From NCBI RefSeq assembly GCF_000819865.1, contig NZ_CDDF01000011.1, forward strand, positions 178,566 to 242,565: 64,000 nucleotides of DNA. Reading direction: 5' to 3'. Source of the DNA: Aeromonas eucrenophila (GTDB taxonomy: Bacteria; Pseudomonadota; Gammaproteobacteria; Enterobacterales; Aeromonadaceae). The position numbers and the translations under genes are program-made. This document shows positions 34,666 through 43,305 of the stretch, piece by piece (within the stretch, counting starts at the first letter, position 1; each line of letters starts with the position of its first letter). The notes below the pieces were generated by a model. The model made no database searches. It worked only from the letters and a program-made list of their open reading frames with translations, and was not told the DNA's origin.

Positions 34666-34695
34666 AACCCGGCCCAGCGCCGGGTTTTCGCTTTT
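34666..34695 (+). terminator. Terminator after the tRNA-Tyr pair
   Basis: AACCCGG and CCGGGTT arms are followed by TTCGCTTTTT, 10 bases after copy 2. Confidence 0.8.
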
Positions 34696-34755
34696 TAGCC
34701 CCGGCATGTTCACTCCCAAGCGCCTCGCTACCCAATACCCCGTCGCCAATAGCAA

Positions 34756-34777
34756 ACGGGAGGCCAAGGCCTCCCGT
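34756..34777 (-). terminator. Terminator after tamB
   Basis: ACGGGAGGCC-TT-GGCCTCCCGT followed by TTTGCTATT on the minus strand, about 20 bases after the tamB stop. Confidence 0.75.
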
Positions 34778-34797
34778 CGTCACACTCCTTATTCCCC

Positions 34798-37700
34798 TCA
34801 CAGGGTGAAGCGGTAGAAGATATCCACCGCCTGGGCCACCCCGCTCACCGCCTGCAGATAGAGCCTTGGCAGCACCTCGTAGCGCAGCTTGAACTCGGCG
34901 ATGGGGCTGAATACCCCGACCCCGTACTGGAACTGCAGGCCGGGCAGCAGATAGGCCGACAGTGTCACCTGGGTGTCGTCACCGCTGCCGGCGGTATCCA
35001 GGGCCACGTCGCTCATGCCGAGGGACTCCCCTATGCTGGAGACCACCCCGTTGGCCTGACTGACGGCGCCGGCCACCAGCAGGCCGTTGAAGCCGCCATC
35101 CTCACCGCTGGTCTGCAGCCCCTTGCCGCGTAGCAGGTAGGAGAGCTGCTCGGACTGCGCCATCTGCGGCTCGGAGTAGACGGTGATCTTCGGCTTGGCC
35201 GCGGGTCCCGCCACCCGCACCCCGACGGTGACATTGTCCTCTATGGTATCGGGATCCCGGTTCGCCTCTATGTTGAGGTAGGGCTGATCGATGGGGCCGG
35301 AGAACAGGATGCGACCCTCCTTGATGATGAGGTTCTGGCCATAGGCCTTGAAGCGCCCATCTTTCAGCTCCAGCTGACCGTTGCCCGACAGCGGCTTGGA
35401 CGGATCCTGGCGAATGTTCAGCGCCCCTGTCATCTTGGTCTTGAGCCCCATGGCCTCCAGCCGGACATCGTCACCGAGCCGGATGGCGAGCTTGATCTCC
35501 ATCGGCAGCGGCTCGGCCTTGGGGACAGGCGGCAGATCGTCGTAGATCACGGTCACATCATCGGAGACGGCCACCGCGCTTTCGGGCAGGCTCTTGACCA
35601 GGATCCGCGACCAGGGAATGTCCACCTGACCGCTAACTTTGGTCTCCTCCCCGAGCGAGATGGCAATGTCCGGGGTCACCCGCACCCGGCCCATGCCCGG
35701 GTACTGCGCCTCCAGATCCTTGCCCTTGATGGTGAGGCTGCCGGTGACGGGCTGCTGGGCCCAGCTCAGCCAGCCCCCCAGCGCGAGCGGTCCCTTGCCC
35801 ACCATCATGGTGCCATCGAGTTCGGCTCTGTTGCCCTGGATCTTGAGGCGGGTCACCAGCTTGGAGAGGGTCACCATGTCGGAGTGGGTCTGCACCTCGC
35901 CGTCTTTCAGGTCGAGCTCCCCATACAGCAGGGGCGCCTTCAGGGTGCCATCGAAGCGGGCATCCGCCGAGATGAAGCCCTGCAAGGAGCGCACCTCGGG
36001 GATGAGCGGCGCGAAGGTGGCGAGCTTGAGCTGGTCAAATTTGAGCTGACCCGACAGCTGGCCCCGCCCGGCGGGCTCTTTGATCAGCAGATCCGTGTCG
36101 ATGTTGCCGATCTGCTTGGAGGCAAAGTCGAGCCGGATGGCGGCCTGCTGGCGTTCGAAATCGACGCCGAGTTCAAGCCGCTGGTACTCGGTCTTGAGCT
36201 CGTCGGCGATGAAGGTACCGGCCGTGGTACGCACGGTGGCGTGCAGGGTCGGTTGGGAGCCGCGCCAGCTGGCACGGCCATCGGCCGACAGCACCGCCTG
36301 CCAGCGGAAGTTGTCCGGCAGCCAGGGGCGCAGTCGCTTGAGATCGAGGGCATTGAGGGCAAACTCCAGACTGCCCTGGGCGGCGGAGATCTGGCTGCCC
36401 TTGACGCAGAGACTGGCGCCCTGGGAGCCCAGGCAGAGATCCCTCATGGTCAGCTGCTGTTTGGACAGCGCCAGATCCAGCGCCCAGGGCGCCATCAGCT
36501 CCCAGCGCTTGAGGGGCGTCTTCATCTTCAGGGTCGAGAGGGTTCCGCGCCAGTGATCGCCGCGCAGGCCGCCATTCAGACTCAAGTCCGCGGCCACCGG
36601 ATCCCCTTTCATGGTCAGGGTCAGATCATGGCGATTGAGATCCCCGCGGAGGTTCAGGGCGAGCTGGGAGAGGGCCGTCGTCCCCTGCACCAGGCTCGCC
36701 ACCGTCAGCGCCAGCTCACCGGCGGGTTTGTCCCCCACCAGGGCATTGCCCTTGATGGCGATCCCTTTTAGCACTGTTCCCGCATAGGAGAGGCGACCGG
36801 ACGCCAGATCGGCGTTCACTCTCGGCGCCTTCTGGCTGCCGGTGAGCCGCACCTGTCCCTTGACGTCCCCCTTGAGGCCGGGATAGATGCCGCCGAGGGC
36901 GGGCGCGTCGATATCCGCATCCAGCTTCCAGGCTTGCGCCGTGAGGGCGCCCTTGGCCTGCAGCTGGTTGGGGCCGCTTTGCAGCGCCAGCGCCGGGATC
37001 TTCCATTCCATCTTGTCGTTGCCGCTGAGCTCCCCCTTGAGGGCCAACGGATACTGGTTCAACTTGCCATCGACCTTGAGCTCGGGCAGGGCCAGCTGCC
37101 AGTGGCCCGCCTCTGTCATCTCGAAGCGGCTGACTATCTTGCCCGCCAGCTTGCCCTTGATCTCGGGCACCAGCTCGGCCGGGTTGATCTCCTTGAACTC
37201 GGTGGTGCCCTGCCACTGGACGCCCTTGCGCCAGGCCAGCTTGCCATCGAGCTTGAGCTCCCCGGTCAGGGCATTGAGCAGCAGCTCGATGCGGCCGAGC
37301 TGGGTCAGGTCCCCCTTGCCGGACAGGGCCAGCTTGAAGGGGGGCACGTCCGTGCCCTTGCCGCCGGTGTTCAAGGCAAACTGGTAGCCAGAGAGCTTGC
37401 CCTTGGCACTCAGGCTGCCCTTGTCCAGCTGATAGCTCGGCTCCTCCTTGGCGGGCTTGTGCAGCGGCCAGCCGAGGCGCTTCCAGTCCAGCGCCAGATC
37501 GAAGGGCAAGTCAGGATCCAGCGCCCCCAGGGTCCCCTTGAGGTTGGCGGCCACCGGCCCCTTGGCCTGCAGCGCCAGCGCCAGCTTGCCCACAGAACCA
37601 TCCAGGGTCAGCTTTGCCTGCTCGGTGTCGAGTTCCCACTGCTTGAGCCCCTTGCGGGCCTTGGCGTCCAGGGTCAACGCGAGGGGGTAGTCATCCACCA

Positions 37701-38655
37701 GACGGACATGGCCACTCAGGGCCAGATCGGCCATGTCGTGGCGCAGGGAGAGCTCGCGCACATCGATGCGCTCCTCCTTGGCCGTGGCGCTGAGCAGCAG
37801 GGTGTCGAGCCCCTCTATCAGCTCCCCTTGCTGGTAACGCAACTTGGTGGCGTTCAGGCCTTCCAGCTGGATGGGGAATGGCAGGCGGATGGCGGGCAGC
37901 GCTATGGGCTCGGGCTTGCTGGCGGCCTTGCTCTTGCTGTTCTTGTCGGCCTTGGTTCCCTCGGACGGCTTGGCCGCCGCGACGGAGACATCCTTGCCCT
38001 GCTTGTCTTGCTTGTCTTGTTTGTCCTGCTTGTCAGTGGCCGCCTTGGTCTGCGCCGCCTTGGCGGGCTGCTTTGCCTTGTCGGCGGGCTTTTTGCCGGC
38101 AGGCTCCTCGGGGGTCTCCGCCAGCACTATGTTGAGTCCATCGAGCACAGGCCCCCGCACTATGAGCCCCTTGCGATCCAGGGTCGCCCCTATGTCGAGG
38201 GCCTTGAGGGTGACAGCTACTCCAGGCACGGCTAGATCCAGATCCGCCACCTTGAGGCTGTCAAACTGGATGCGCAGCGGCAGCGGGCGCCAGACGAAGG
38301 GCTCCGTCGGCTCTTCGGCCACCGGCTCGGACTCGGCCACCCGCACCACGGGGTGGGTGACCTCCAGGGACTTGATCCAGAGCTTGCCCTGCAGCAGCTT
38401 GCCGAGATCCCAGTCCAGCACGGCGCGATCGACGGTGACATCCACCAGCTCGTCCTGCCAGCCGGCTCCTTCCAGGGTCCAGCCGTACCCGAGCTGGCCG
38501 GCCACCAGCTCCCCCTTGAGGGACGGCAGCGCCGACTTGGCCTGTTGCCACAGCCACTTGTTGCCCTGATGGGTGAAACCCAGCAGGCTGACGCCGATGA
38601 GCAGCAGGAAGATCAGACCCATCAGCCAGAGGAAGATGCGTTTTATCCAGATCAC
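34798..38655 (-). CDS. tamB: TamB, inner-membrane subunit of the translocation and assembly module
   Basis: TamB is a large bridge-like periplasmic protein that works with TamA in outer-membrane protein insertion and lipid transport. The 1285-residue protein has one N-terminal membrane anchor (IWIKRIFLWLMGLIFLLLIG), a very long beta-rich region and the conserved C-terminal DUF490 domain ending in FYRFTL. I choose the GTG at 38655 (AGGGGGT ribosome site). Around residues 195-260 there is a Lys/Gln/Asp low-complexity stretch (TDKQDKQDKQDKQGKD). A truncated copy of the tamB start lies immediately upstream and its stop overlaps this GTG. Confidence 0.95.
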   Translation of the reverse strand: MIWIKRIFLWLMGLIFLLLIGVSLLGFTHQGNKWLWQQAKSALPSLKGELVAGQLGYGWTLEGAGWQDELVDVTVDRAVLDWDLGKLLQGKLWIKSLEVTHPVVRVAESEPVAEEPTEPFVWRPLPLRIQFDSLKVADLDLAVPGVAVTLKALDIGATLDRKGLIVRGPVLDGLNIVLAETPEEPAGKKPADKAKQPAKAAQTKAATDKQDKQDKQDKQGKDVSVAAAKPSEGTKADKNSKSKAASKPEPIALPAIRLPFPIQLEGLNATKLRYQQGELIEGLDTLLLSATAKEERIDVRELSLRHDMADLALSGHVRLVDDYPLALTLDAKARKGLKQWELDTEQAKLTLDGSVGKLALALQAKGPVAANLKGTLGALDPDLPFDLALDWKRLGWPLHKPAKEEPSYQLDKGSLSAKGKLSGYQFALNTGGKGTDVPPFKLALSGKGDLTQLGRIELLLNALTGELKLDGKLAWRKGVQWQGTTEFKEINPAELVPEIKGKLAGKIVSRFEMTEAGHWQLALPELKVDGKLNQYPLALKGELSGNDKMEWKIPALALQSGPNQLQAKGALTAQAWKLDADIDAPALGGIYPGLKGDVKGQVRLTGSQKAPRVNADLASGRLSYAGTVLKGIAIKGNALVGDKPAGELALTVASLVQGTTALSQLALNLRGDLNRHDLTLTMKGDPVAADLSLNGGLRGDHWRGTLSTLKMKTPLKRWELMAPWALDLALSKQQLTMRDLCLGSQGASLCVKGSQISAAQGSLEFALNALDLKRLRPWLPDNFRWQAVLSADGRASWRGSQPTLHATVRTTAGTFIADELKTEYQRLELGVDFERQQAAIRLDFASKQIGNIDTDLLIKEPAGRGQLSGQLKFDQLKLATFAPLIPEVRSLQGFISADARFDGTLKAPLLYGELDLKDGEVQTHSDMVTLSKLVTRLKIQGNRAELDGTMMVGKGPLALGGWLSWAQQPVTGSLTIKGKDLEAQYPGMGRVRVTPDIAISLGEETKVSGQVDIPWSRILVKSLPESAVAVSDDVTVIYDDLPPVPKAEPLPMEIKLAIRLGDDVRLEAMGLKTKMTGALNIRQDPSKPLSGNGQLELKDGRFKAYGQNLIIKEGRILFSGPIDQPYLNIEANRDPDTIEDNVTVGVRVAGPAAKPKITVYSEPQMAQSEQLSYLLRGKGLQTSGEDGGFNGLLVAGAVSQANGVVSSIGESLGMSDVALDTAGSGDDTQVTLSAYLLPGLQFQYGVGVFSPIAEFKLRYEVLPRLYLQAVSGVAQAVDIFYRFTL
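37997..38035. repeat. 9-base tandem repeats within tamB
   Basis: About four tandem copies of a TTGTCTTGC-like unit encode (DKQ)n in TamB. The repeat could vary in copy number by slippage without changing frame. Confidence 0.75.
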
Positions 38656-38720
38656 TGTGCCACCCCCTGGGAAGAGGACAAACTCAGCGGCCACAAGAAA
38701 ATACGTTTTATCCAGATCAC
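38652..38720 (-). CDS. Mini-ORF: duplicated tamB start coupled to tamB
   Basis: A 22-codon frame starts at a GTG at 38720 and reads MIWIKRIFLW, then PLSLSSSQGVAQ and TGA. The first ten residues are identical to the start of TamB, and the underlying 31 bases are nearly identical (a few synonymous changes). GAGG lies eight bases upstream. Its TGA overlaps the tamB GTG as GTGA, so ribosomes finishing the mini-ORF could restart at tamB. It may be a leftover of a 65-base tandem duplication or a regulatory leader; expression is not shown. Confidence 0.5.
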   Translation of the reverse strand: MIWIKRIFLWPLSLSSSQGVAQ

Positions 38721-38841
38721 GATGGGGACCTCAGCGAGAAATGCAGCCGCAGCGGCCGAACCAGCATAATTAAATTGAAAATGGCGATACTTTCAGCGCA
38801 AGGTTTCGCTGAACTTTTAACAAATAGCGTATGTAGCTGCC

Positions 38842-40566
38842 TCATAGCTCAGGCCCCAGCGCGAAGTGCAGCCGCAGCGGCTTGTCTTCCTCGGTGATCC
38901 CCACCGCCAGATCCAGCCTGACTTGACCTATGGGGGTTACCCAGCGCACCCCGACCCCGGTGCCTATCTTCCAGGCCTCGCTGTAATCGTTGGTGGCGGT
39001 GCCGCCATCCACGAACAGGGCGCCAAGCCACTTGTCGCTGAAGCGGTAGTTGTACTCCAGACTGCCCACGCTGGTGTAACGGCCCCCGGTCAGCTTGCCA
39101 TCGTCCCCCTTTGGAGAGACGGTCTCATAGCCGTAGCCACGGATGGTCTGATCGCCACCGGTGAAGAAACGCAGGGAAGGCGGCACCAGGGAGAAGTCGT
39201 CGCCGACGATGGCCCCCTGCTCGACCCGCATCAGGAAGCGGTGATCCTCCCCCAGAGTCCGCAGCCACTTGCTGCGCCCCCACACCCGCATGAAGTTGAT
39301 GTCAGAGCCCCAGTAAGGACTGGAAAACTCCATCGTCAGTTGCTGGCGATCCCCCCAGTCCGGCACCAGGCCACCACGCACCCGCAGCCGCGACCAGGAA
39401 ACACCCGGGATCAGCAGCAGGCTGTTCCCCTCGTCGTTACCCTGCACGTAGCGCTCGTTCTCCAACCGGATGAAGACGTCTCTGTCCCAGCTCTCCGGCC
39501 GCCGCGTCCAGCGGTGCACGCCGAAGGTGGCCAGATCGGAGCGGGTATCGTTGTTGTCGGTGTACTGGTAACCCGCCTGCAGGGAGTAATAGTCCCGCAG
39601 CGGGTTGCCCACCGGGATCTGGTAGTCGAAGCTGAGCTCCGCCTCCGGGGCCGAGATCTTGGCGGTACTGGAGAGGCTGTGGCCGTAGCGGTTGACCCAG
39701 GGTTTCTCCCAGGTCGCGCTCAGCCGCGGCCCGACGTCGGTGGCATAGCCGATACCGGTCTCGATCTCGTGATCGACCCGGTTGGCGAGCGTCACCTGCA
39801 CCGGCACCCGGTTGCCCTCGGCCTGGCTGATCATGGGTTTGATGTCCACCTGCTTGAACAGCTTGGTGGAGGAGACATCCTGGGACATCTCGGCGAGGCG
39901 GATCGCCAGATAGGGATCGCCGCTCTTGATGTTGATCAGCGGCCGGATGAGGCGCAGTGCCTCCGGCGTCGCATCGTAGTGGATGTCGCCGAAGTGATAA
40001 CGGGGGCCTGAGCGGAACAGGATGAAGATCTCGGCCTTGCCCTGCTCCGGGAAGACCTTGACCTGGCTCTTGCTGATCTTGGCGTCAAAGTAGCCGCGCG
40101 CCAGCCCCAGGCTGCCGAGATCCGCCTTGATGGACTCGTACTTGCCATGGTTGAGGGGCTCCCCCTCCTTGAGGGGCAGCTTGTCCAGCAGCTCGCTGTA
40201 GACCTCGTCACTGCCCGCATCCCCTTCCAGCAGGATGTCGAGGCGCGAGATGAGCACAGGCTTGCCCTTCTCTATGGCGATCACCACCTTGGCGGGAGCT
40301 TGCTTGTCGCGGCTCAGGGTGATCTTGGGCTGGTAGTAGCCGTAGACCTGCAGGGCTTGCTGCACGCTCTCGGTGATCTTGGCGCGGGCGGGGCGATACT
40401 GACGCTCCTGATAGACGGGTAGGGCATTGAGGTAGGCTTCGACGTTATCCTTCTGCTCCCCTTTGACCCCCTTGATCTGGTAGGTCAGTTTGGCCGCCAT
40501 GGCGGGCGTCACCAGCAGCAACAGGCAGAGCGCGAGCCCCCACGGGGCCAGCCCACGACGAAGCAT
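38842..40566 (-). CDS. tamA: TamA, outer-membrane Omp85 component of the TAM complex
   Basis: The protein is about 574 residues with a signal peptide (MLRRGLAPWGLALCLLLLVTPAMA), three POTRA domains and a C-terminal Omp85 barrel including the FTGGDQTIRGYGYE (RGY) motif, ending HFALGPEL. It partners TamB, encoded next on the same strand. I favour the ATG at 40566, which gives a standard signal peptide; an ATG at 40635 adds 23 unusual residues. Neither has an ideal ribosome site, so the start is uncertain. Confidence 0.94.
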   Translation of the reverse strand: MLRRGLAPWGLALCLLLLVTPAMAAKLTYQIKGVKGEQKDNVEAYLNALPVYQERQYRPARAKITESVQQALQVYGYYQPKITLSRDKQAPAKVVIAIEKGKPVLISRLDILLEGDAGSDEVYSELLDKLPLKEGEPLNHGKYESIKADLGSLGLARGYFDAKISKSQVKVFPEQGKAEIFILFRSGPRYHFGDIHYDATPEALRLIRPLINIKSGDPYLAIRLAEMSQDVSSTKLFKQVDIKPMISQAEGNRVPVQVTLANRVDHEIETGIGYATDVGPRLSATWEKPWVNRYGHSLSSTAKISAPEAELSFDYQIPVGNPLRDYYSLQAGYQYTDNNDTRSDLATFGVHRWTRRPESWDRDVFIRLENERYVQGNDEGNSLLLIPGVSWSRLRVRGGLVPDWGDRQQLTMEFSSPYWGSDINFMRVWGRSKWLRTLGEDHRFLMRVEQGAIVGDDFSLVPPSLRFFTGGDQTIRGYGYETVSPKGDDGKLTGGRYTSVGSLEYNYRFSDKWLGALFVDGGTATNDYSEAWKIGTGVGVRWVTPIGQVRLDLAVGITEEDKPLRLHFALGPEL

Positions 40567-40635
40567 GCACCGGAGCGATCGGTTTCCTGCTGGCTGGATA
40601 GGATAGCATCCTGTCAAACGTAATTTTCCCCGCAT

Positions 40636-41156
40636 AACATGATTAAAAAGCTGTCATATTTAGAATGATAATGAGGCTCACTCGGTGGCAAGCGCCGTGC
40701 ATCCTAGCATAATCGGCGCGGCGACCGCAGCGGGATCCCCCATGGGGCCCTCCCCTATTCTGGCACCACTCCGCCCGTAACATAGCGACCAGACAGGGAA
40801 AATCCCATCCAGAGCGGGCGAAAGCGAACACTCTCTCGGCAGAATGGTACAAAAAATCCCCGCCACGGGGGCTCGGCCAGCGTCCCACAGGTGGCGTCTC
40901 CTGCGGTTTTCACCGCCTGCGTCACGCGACAAACCCTGTCGGAAAAGCGGCGACAGCGGACCGGGTGGCCGCGGCATGACTGGACATCAGCCCTGCCATC
41001 AGCGTGCACCCTTCTCGCTATTCAACAGGAAAATAAATTTAAATCAATAAGTTGAATGGGTGAGATGAAAGCTTCGTTCAATCCAATCGATTTATCCCGC
41101 TGCCACTGGGCGCCCACCTGCTCCACACTGATGACATCAATCGCAGGAGACACCCC
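40636..41156. other. Intergenic region without recognised gene
   Basis: About 520 bases between tamA and a small membrane-protein gene. Short open frames exist on both strands, but none has a credible ribosome site or family match. A weak Fur-like string (GAATGATAATGAG) lies at about 40662-40674. AT-rich sequence near 41030-41060 may hold the promoter of the downstream gene. Confidence 0.5.
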
Positions 41157-41531
41157 ATGCCCTTACGTAGCGAACAGATGGCTGACTACATCGCCGACCG
41201 GCTCGAGTTCATCACCTTCCTGGCCTGTTGCAGCGCCCTGCTGGCCCTGCTGACCGGCATGAATGGCCAGCAGGCCCTGGCCTTCACCGCCCTCAACCTG
41301 CCCTTCGGGCTCGCCCTGCTGCTGGGGCTGGCCATGCTGGCGCCGCTGCCGCTGCACTGGCGCCTGCCCGGCATCACCTTGCTGCTGGCCGGCGGCGCCC
41401 TGCTCACCCTGCAACTGGGCGGTCAATGGCTCAATCCGCTGGCCATCTGGAGCCTGTATGGGCTGCTCGGGCTGGAGATCCTGTGGCAGGCTCGCCCCAG
41501 GGCGCGTCTGGCGGCTGACGCACGGGGCTAA
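41157..41531 (+). CDS. Small integral membrane protein of unknown function
   Basis: The 124-residue protein has about four hydrophobic segments (FLACCSALLALLTG; ALAFTALNLPFGLALLLGLAML; LPGITLLLAGGALLTLQLGG; AIWSLYGLLGLEILW) and short loops. CAGGAGACACCCC precedes the ATG. No family recognised. It lies 57 bases before ppiC on the same strand and could be co-transcribed with it. Confidence 0.7.
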   Translation: MPLRSEQMADYIADRLEFITFLACCSALLALLTGMNGQQALAFTALNLPFGLALLLGLAMLAPLPLHWRLPGITLLLAGGALLTLQLGGQWLNPLAIWSLYGLLGLEILWQARPRARLAADARG

Positions 41532-41588
41532 TTCGGGTAATCTTGCGCCCCCTGTTATCCGCCCACCATCCACTCATGGAGCGCCCAC

Positions 41589-41867
41589 ATGAAAAAAGCC
41601 TGTGCCCAACACATCCTGGTCAAGACTGAGAAACAGTGTCTCGAGATCAAGGAAAAACTCGCCAAGGGCGCCGACTTCGGCCAGATGGCCAAGCGTTTCT
41701 CCACCTGCGCCTCCGCCAAACGCAGCGGCGATCTCGGGGAGTTCTCCAAGGGTGACATGGTCAAGGCATTTGACGATGCGGTGTTCAAGGGCGAGCTCCT
41801 CACGGTGCTGGGCCCCATCCGCACCAAGTTCGGCTTCCACCTCATCAAGGTACTCTACCGCAACTGA
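41589..41867 (+). CDS. ppiC: PpiC, parvulin-type peptidyl-prolyl isomerase
   Basis: This 92-residue stand-alone parvulin is cytoplasmic, with no signal peptide. It has the family motifs AQHILVKTE, RFSTCASAKRSGDLGEF and FGFHLIKVLYR. Length matches E. coli PpiC (Par10). ATGGAGCGCC precedes the ATG. Confidence 0.97.
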   Translation: MKKACAQHILVKTEKQCLEIKEKLAKGADFGQMAKRFSTCASAKRSGDLGEFSKGDMVKAFDDAVFKGELLTVLGPIRTKFGFHLIKVLYRN

Positions 41868-42023
41868 TCTGCCGGGCTCGCCACCGACGCGGGCCACTCT
41901 CCCACTGCCCCCTCCTTGAGCCAGACAGGCAAAACCCCGGAAGCTGGATGAATTTAATAACGTTATCAGGCGATTAAGTTTATCCTTCTGAGCATTGTCC
42001 ATCATCACCCGTGGATCTCCCCT

Positions 42024-42722
42024 ATGCCCAGCTATCTGTGGTGGCCCCTGCTGGCCTGGCTGTTGCCCCTCATCGGTGCCCTCGGCAGCCGTACCCATCT
42101 CTGGCCCTGGTGGCTCGGCTTCGGGCTCTGCCTCGCCAGTGCGCTGATCGGCCTGGGTCTGTTGCTGCGCCTGCCCTGGAGCCAGCATCGCACCCCCAGC
42201 CTCTGGGGCGCCGTTCCCCTGCTGCTGCCCCTGCTGTTTGTGGTGCAGGCGCTGCGCTCGCCGCTCACCAACGACGTCAGCACGGATCCCTATCATCCTC
42301 CCCGCCTCCTGTGGGCAGAGCAGCTTAGATCGGCGCAGGATCTGCCCGTCAATGCCGGGCCCCTGTCCGCCTTTGCCGGCAACCCGGCCCCGCTCTATAC
42401 CCAGGCCTCCCCAGCCGAGGTCCTCGCCGAGGCGGATGAGTTGATGACGGAGCTGGGCTGGCAGGTGAGCGCGAGCCCGGACGGCCTCGATGCCGTGGTG
42501 ACCTCGGGCTGGTTCGGCTTTCAGGATGACGTGGCGCTGCGGGTCTTTGCCGGCCTCAAGGAGACCCGCGTCGACATGCGCTCCGCCTCCCGTCAGGGAC
42601 GCAGCGATCTGGGCGTCAACCGGGCACGGATTCAGGATTTTTTGATCCGCCTGAACGAGCGACTGGGAGGGGCCATCAAACCCAAGATGCAGACAGTCGA
42701 TGAGGATCTCCATGCGCGTTGA
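42024..42722 (+). CDS. DUF1499-domain membrane protein
   Basis: The 232-residue protein has about three N-terminal membrane segments in the first 80 residues and a C-terminal soluble DUF1499 domain (NDVSTDPYHPPRL, DAVVTSGWFGFQDDVALRV, VDMRSASRQGRSDLGVNRARI). The family has no known activity. Its 3' end overlaps the YnjA-like gene, making it the first gene of a seven-gene run to 49694. Confidence 0.85.
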   Translation: MPSYLWWPLLAWLLPLIGALGSRTHLWPWWLGFGLCLASALIGLGLLLRLPWSQHRTPSLWGAVPLLLPLLFVVQALRSPLTNDVSTDPYHPPRLLWAEQLRSAQDLPVNAGPLSAFAGNPAPLYTQASPAEVLAEADELMTELGWQVSASPDGLDAVVTSGWFGFQDDVALRVFAGLKETRVDMRSASRQGRSDLGVNRARIQDFLIRLNERLGGAIKPKMQTVDEDLHAR

Positions 42723-43305
42723 GGTAAAAGCTGACCGGGAATATGCCTGGTTTATCCGCCCCTTCTTCTGGCTGCAGAAGCGCAACTACGGCCAAGTGCT
42801 GATCCCGGGCAAGTGCTGGGGTCGCTCCCCACGGCTGTTCGCCGCCGTGGCCACCCTGTACGGGGTCATCAACCGCAGGCGATCCCCCATAGACCCCGTG
42901 CTGCGCTCCCTGGTCACTGTGCGTGTCTCCCAGCTCAACTGGTGCCGCTTCTGCGTCGACATCAACGCCATGACCTTGGTAAAGAGAGCCGGCTCAAGCG
43001 CCAAGGTGGAAGCCCTGGCCCAGTGGCGAGACAGCCCCCTGTTCGATGAGCGGGAGCGGGCCGTGCTCGATTACACCGAGGCCATGACCGGGCTGGACGG
43101 AGTGAGCGACGAGCAGGCGCTGCGCCTCAAACCCTGGTTTGACGACGACGGCCTGGTGGAGCTGACCGGCCTCATCGCCTTCCAGAACATGTCGGCCAAG
43201 TTCAACGCCGCCCTCGACATCGCGCCTCAGGGCTTCTGCCAGTTGCCGGTGCAGCCGGTGCGCCCCCCGTCGGGCGACGATCAGCACCAAGACAAGGCGC
43301 CCTGA
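42712..43305 (+). CDS. YnjA-like carboxymuconolactone decarboxylase-family protein
   Basis: The 197-residue protein of the AhpD/CMD superfamily has the SQLNWCRFCVDINA segment, whose CxxC is the AhpD-type redox pair. This suggests thiol peroxidase or disulfide chemistry rather than true decarboxylation. The start at 42712 follows GAGGATCTCC; an ATG 12 bases earlier is alternative. It overlaps the DUF1499 stop and, at its end, the next gene (TGATG). E. coli YnjA, from the ynjABCDEF cluster, is the same family. Confidence 0.82.
   Translation: MRVEVKADREYAWFIRPFFWLQKRNYGQVLIPGKCWGRSPRLFAAVATLYGVINRRRSPIDPVLRSLVTVRVSQLNWCRFCVDINAMTLVKRAGSSAKVEALAQWRDSPLFDERERAVLDYTEAMTGLDGVSDEQALRLKPWFDDDGLVELTGLIAFQNMSAKFNAALDIAPQGFCQLPVQPVRPPSGDDQHQDKAP

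Noticed and set aside
40662..40674. Fur-box-like GAATGATAATGAG upstream of tamA
   Set aside because: Only part of the 19-base consensus is matched, and tamA is not a typical Fur target.
40844..41050. Short frames in the tamA-upstream region
   Set aside because: Composition is Arg/Ser/Pro-rich without ribosome sites; no support for coding.
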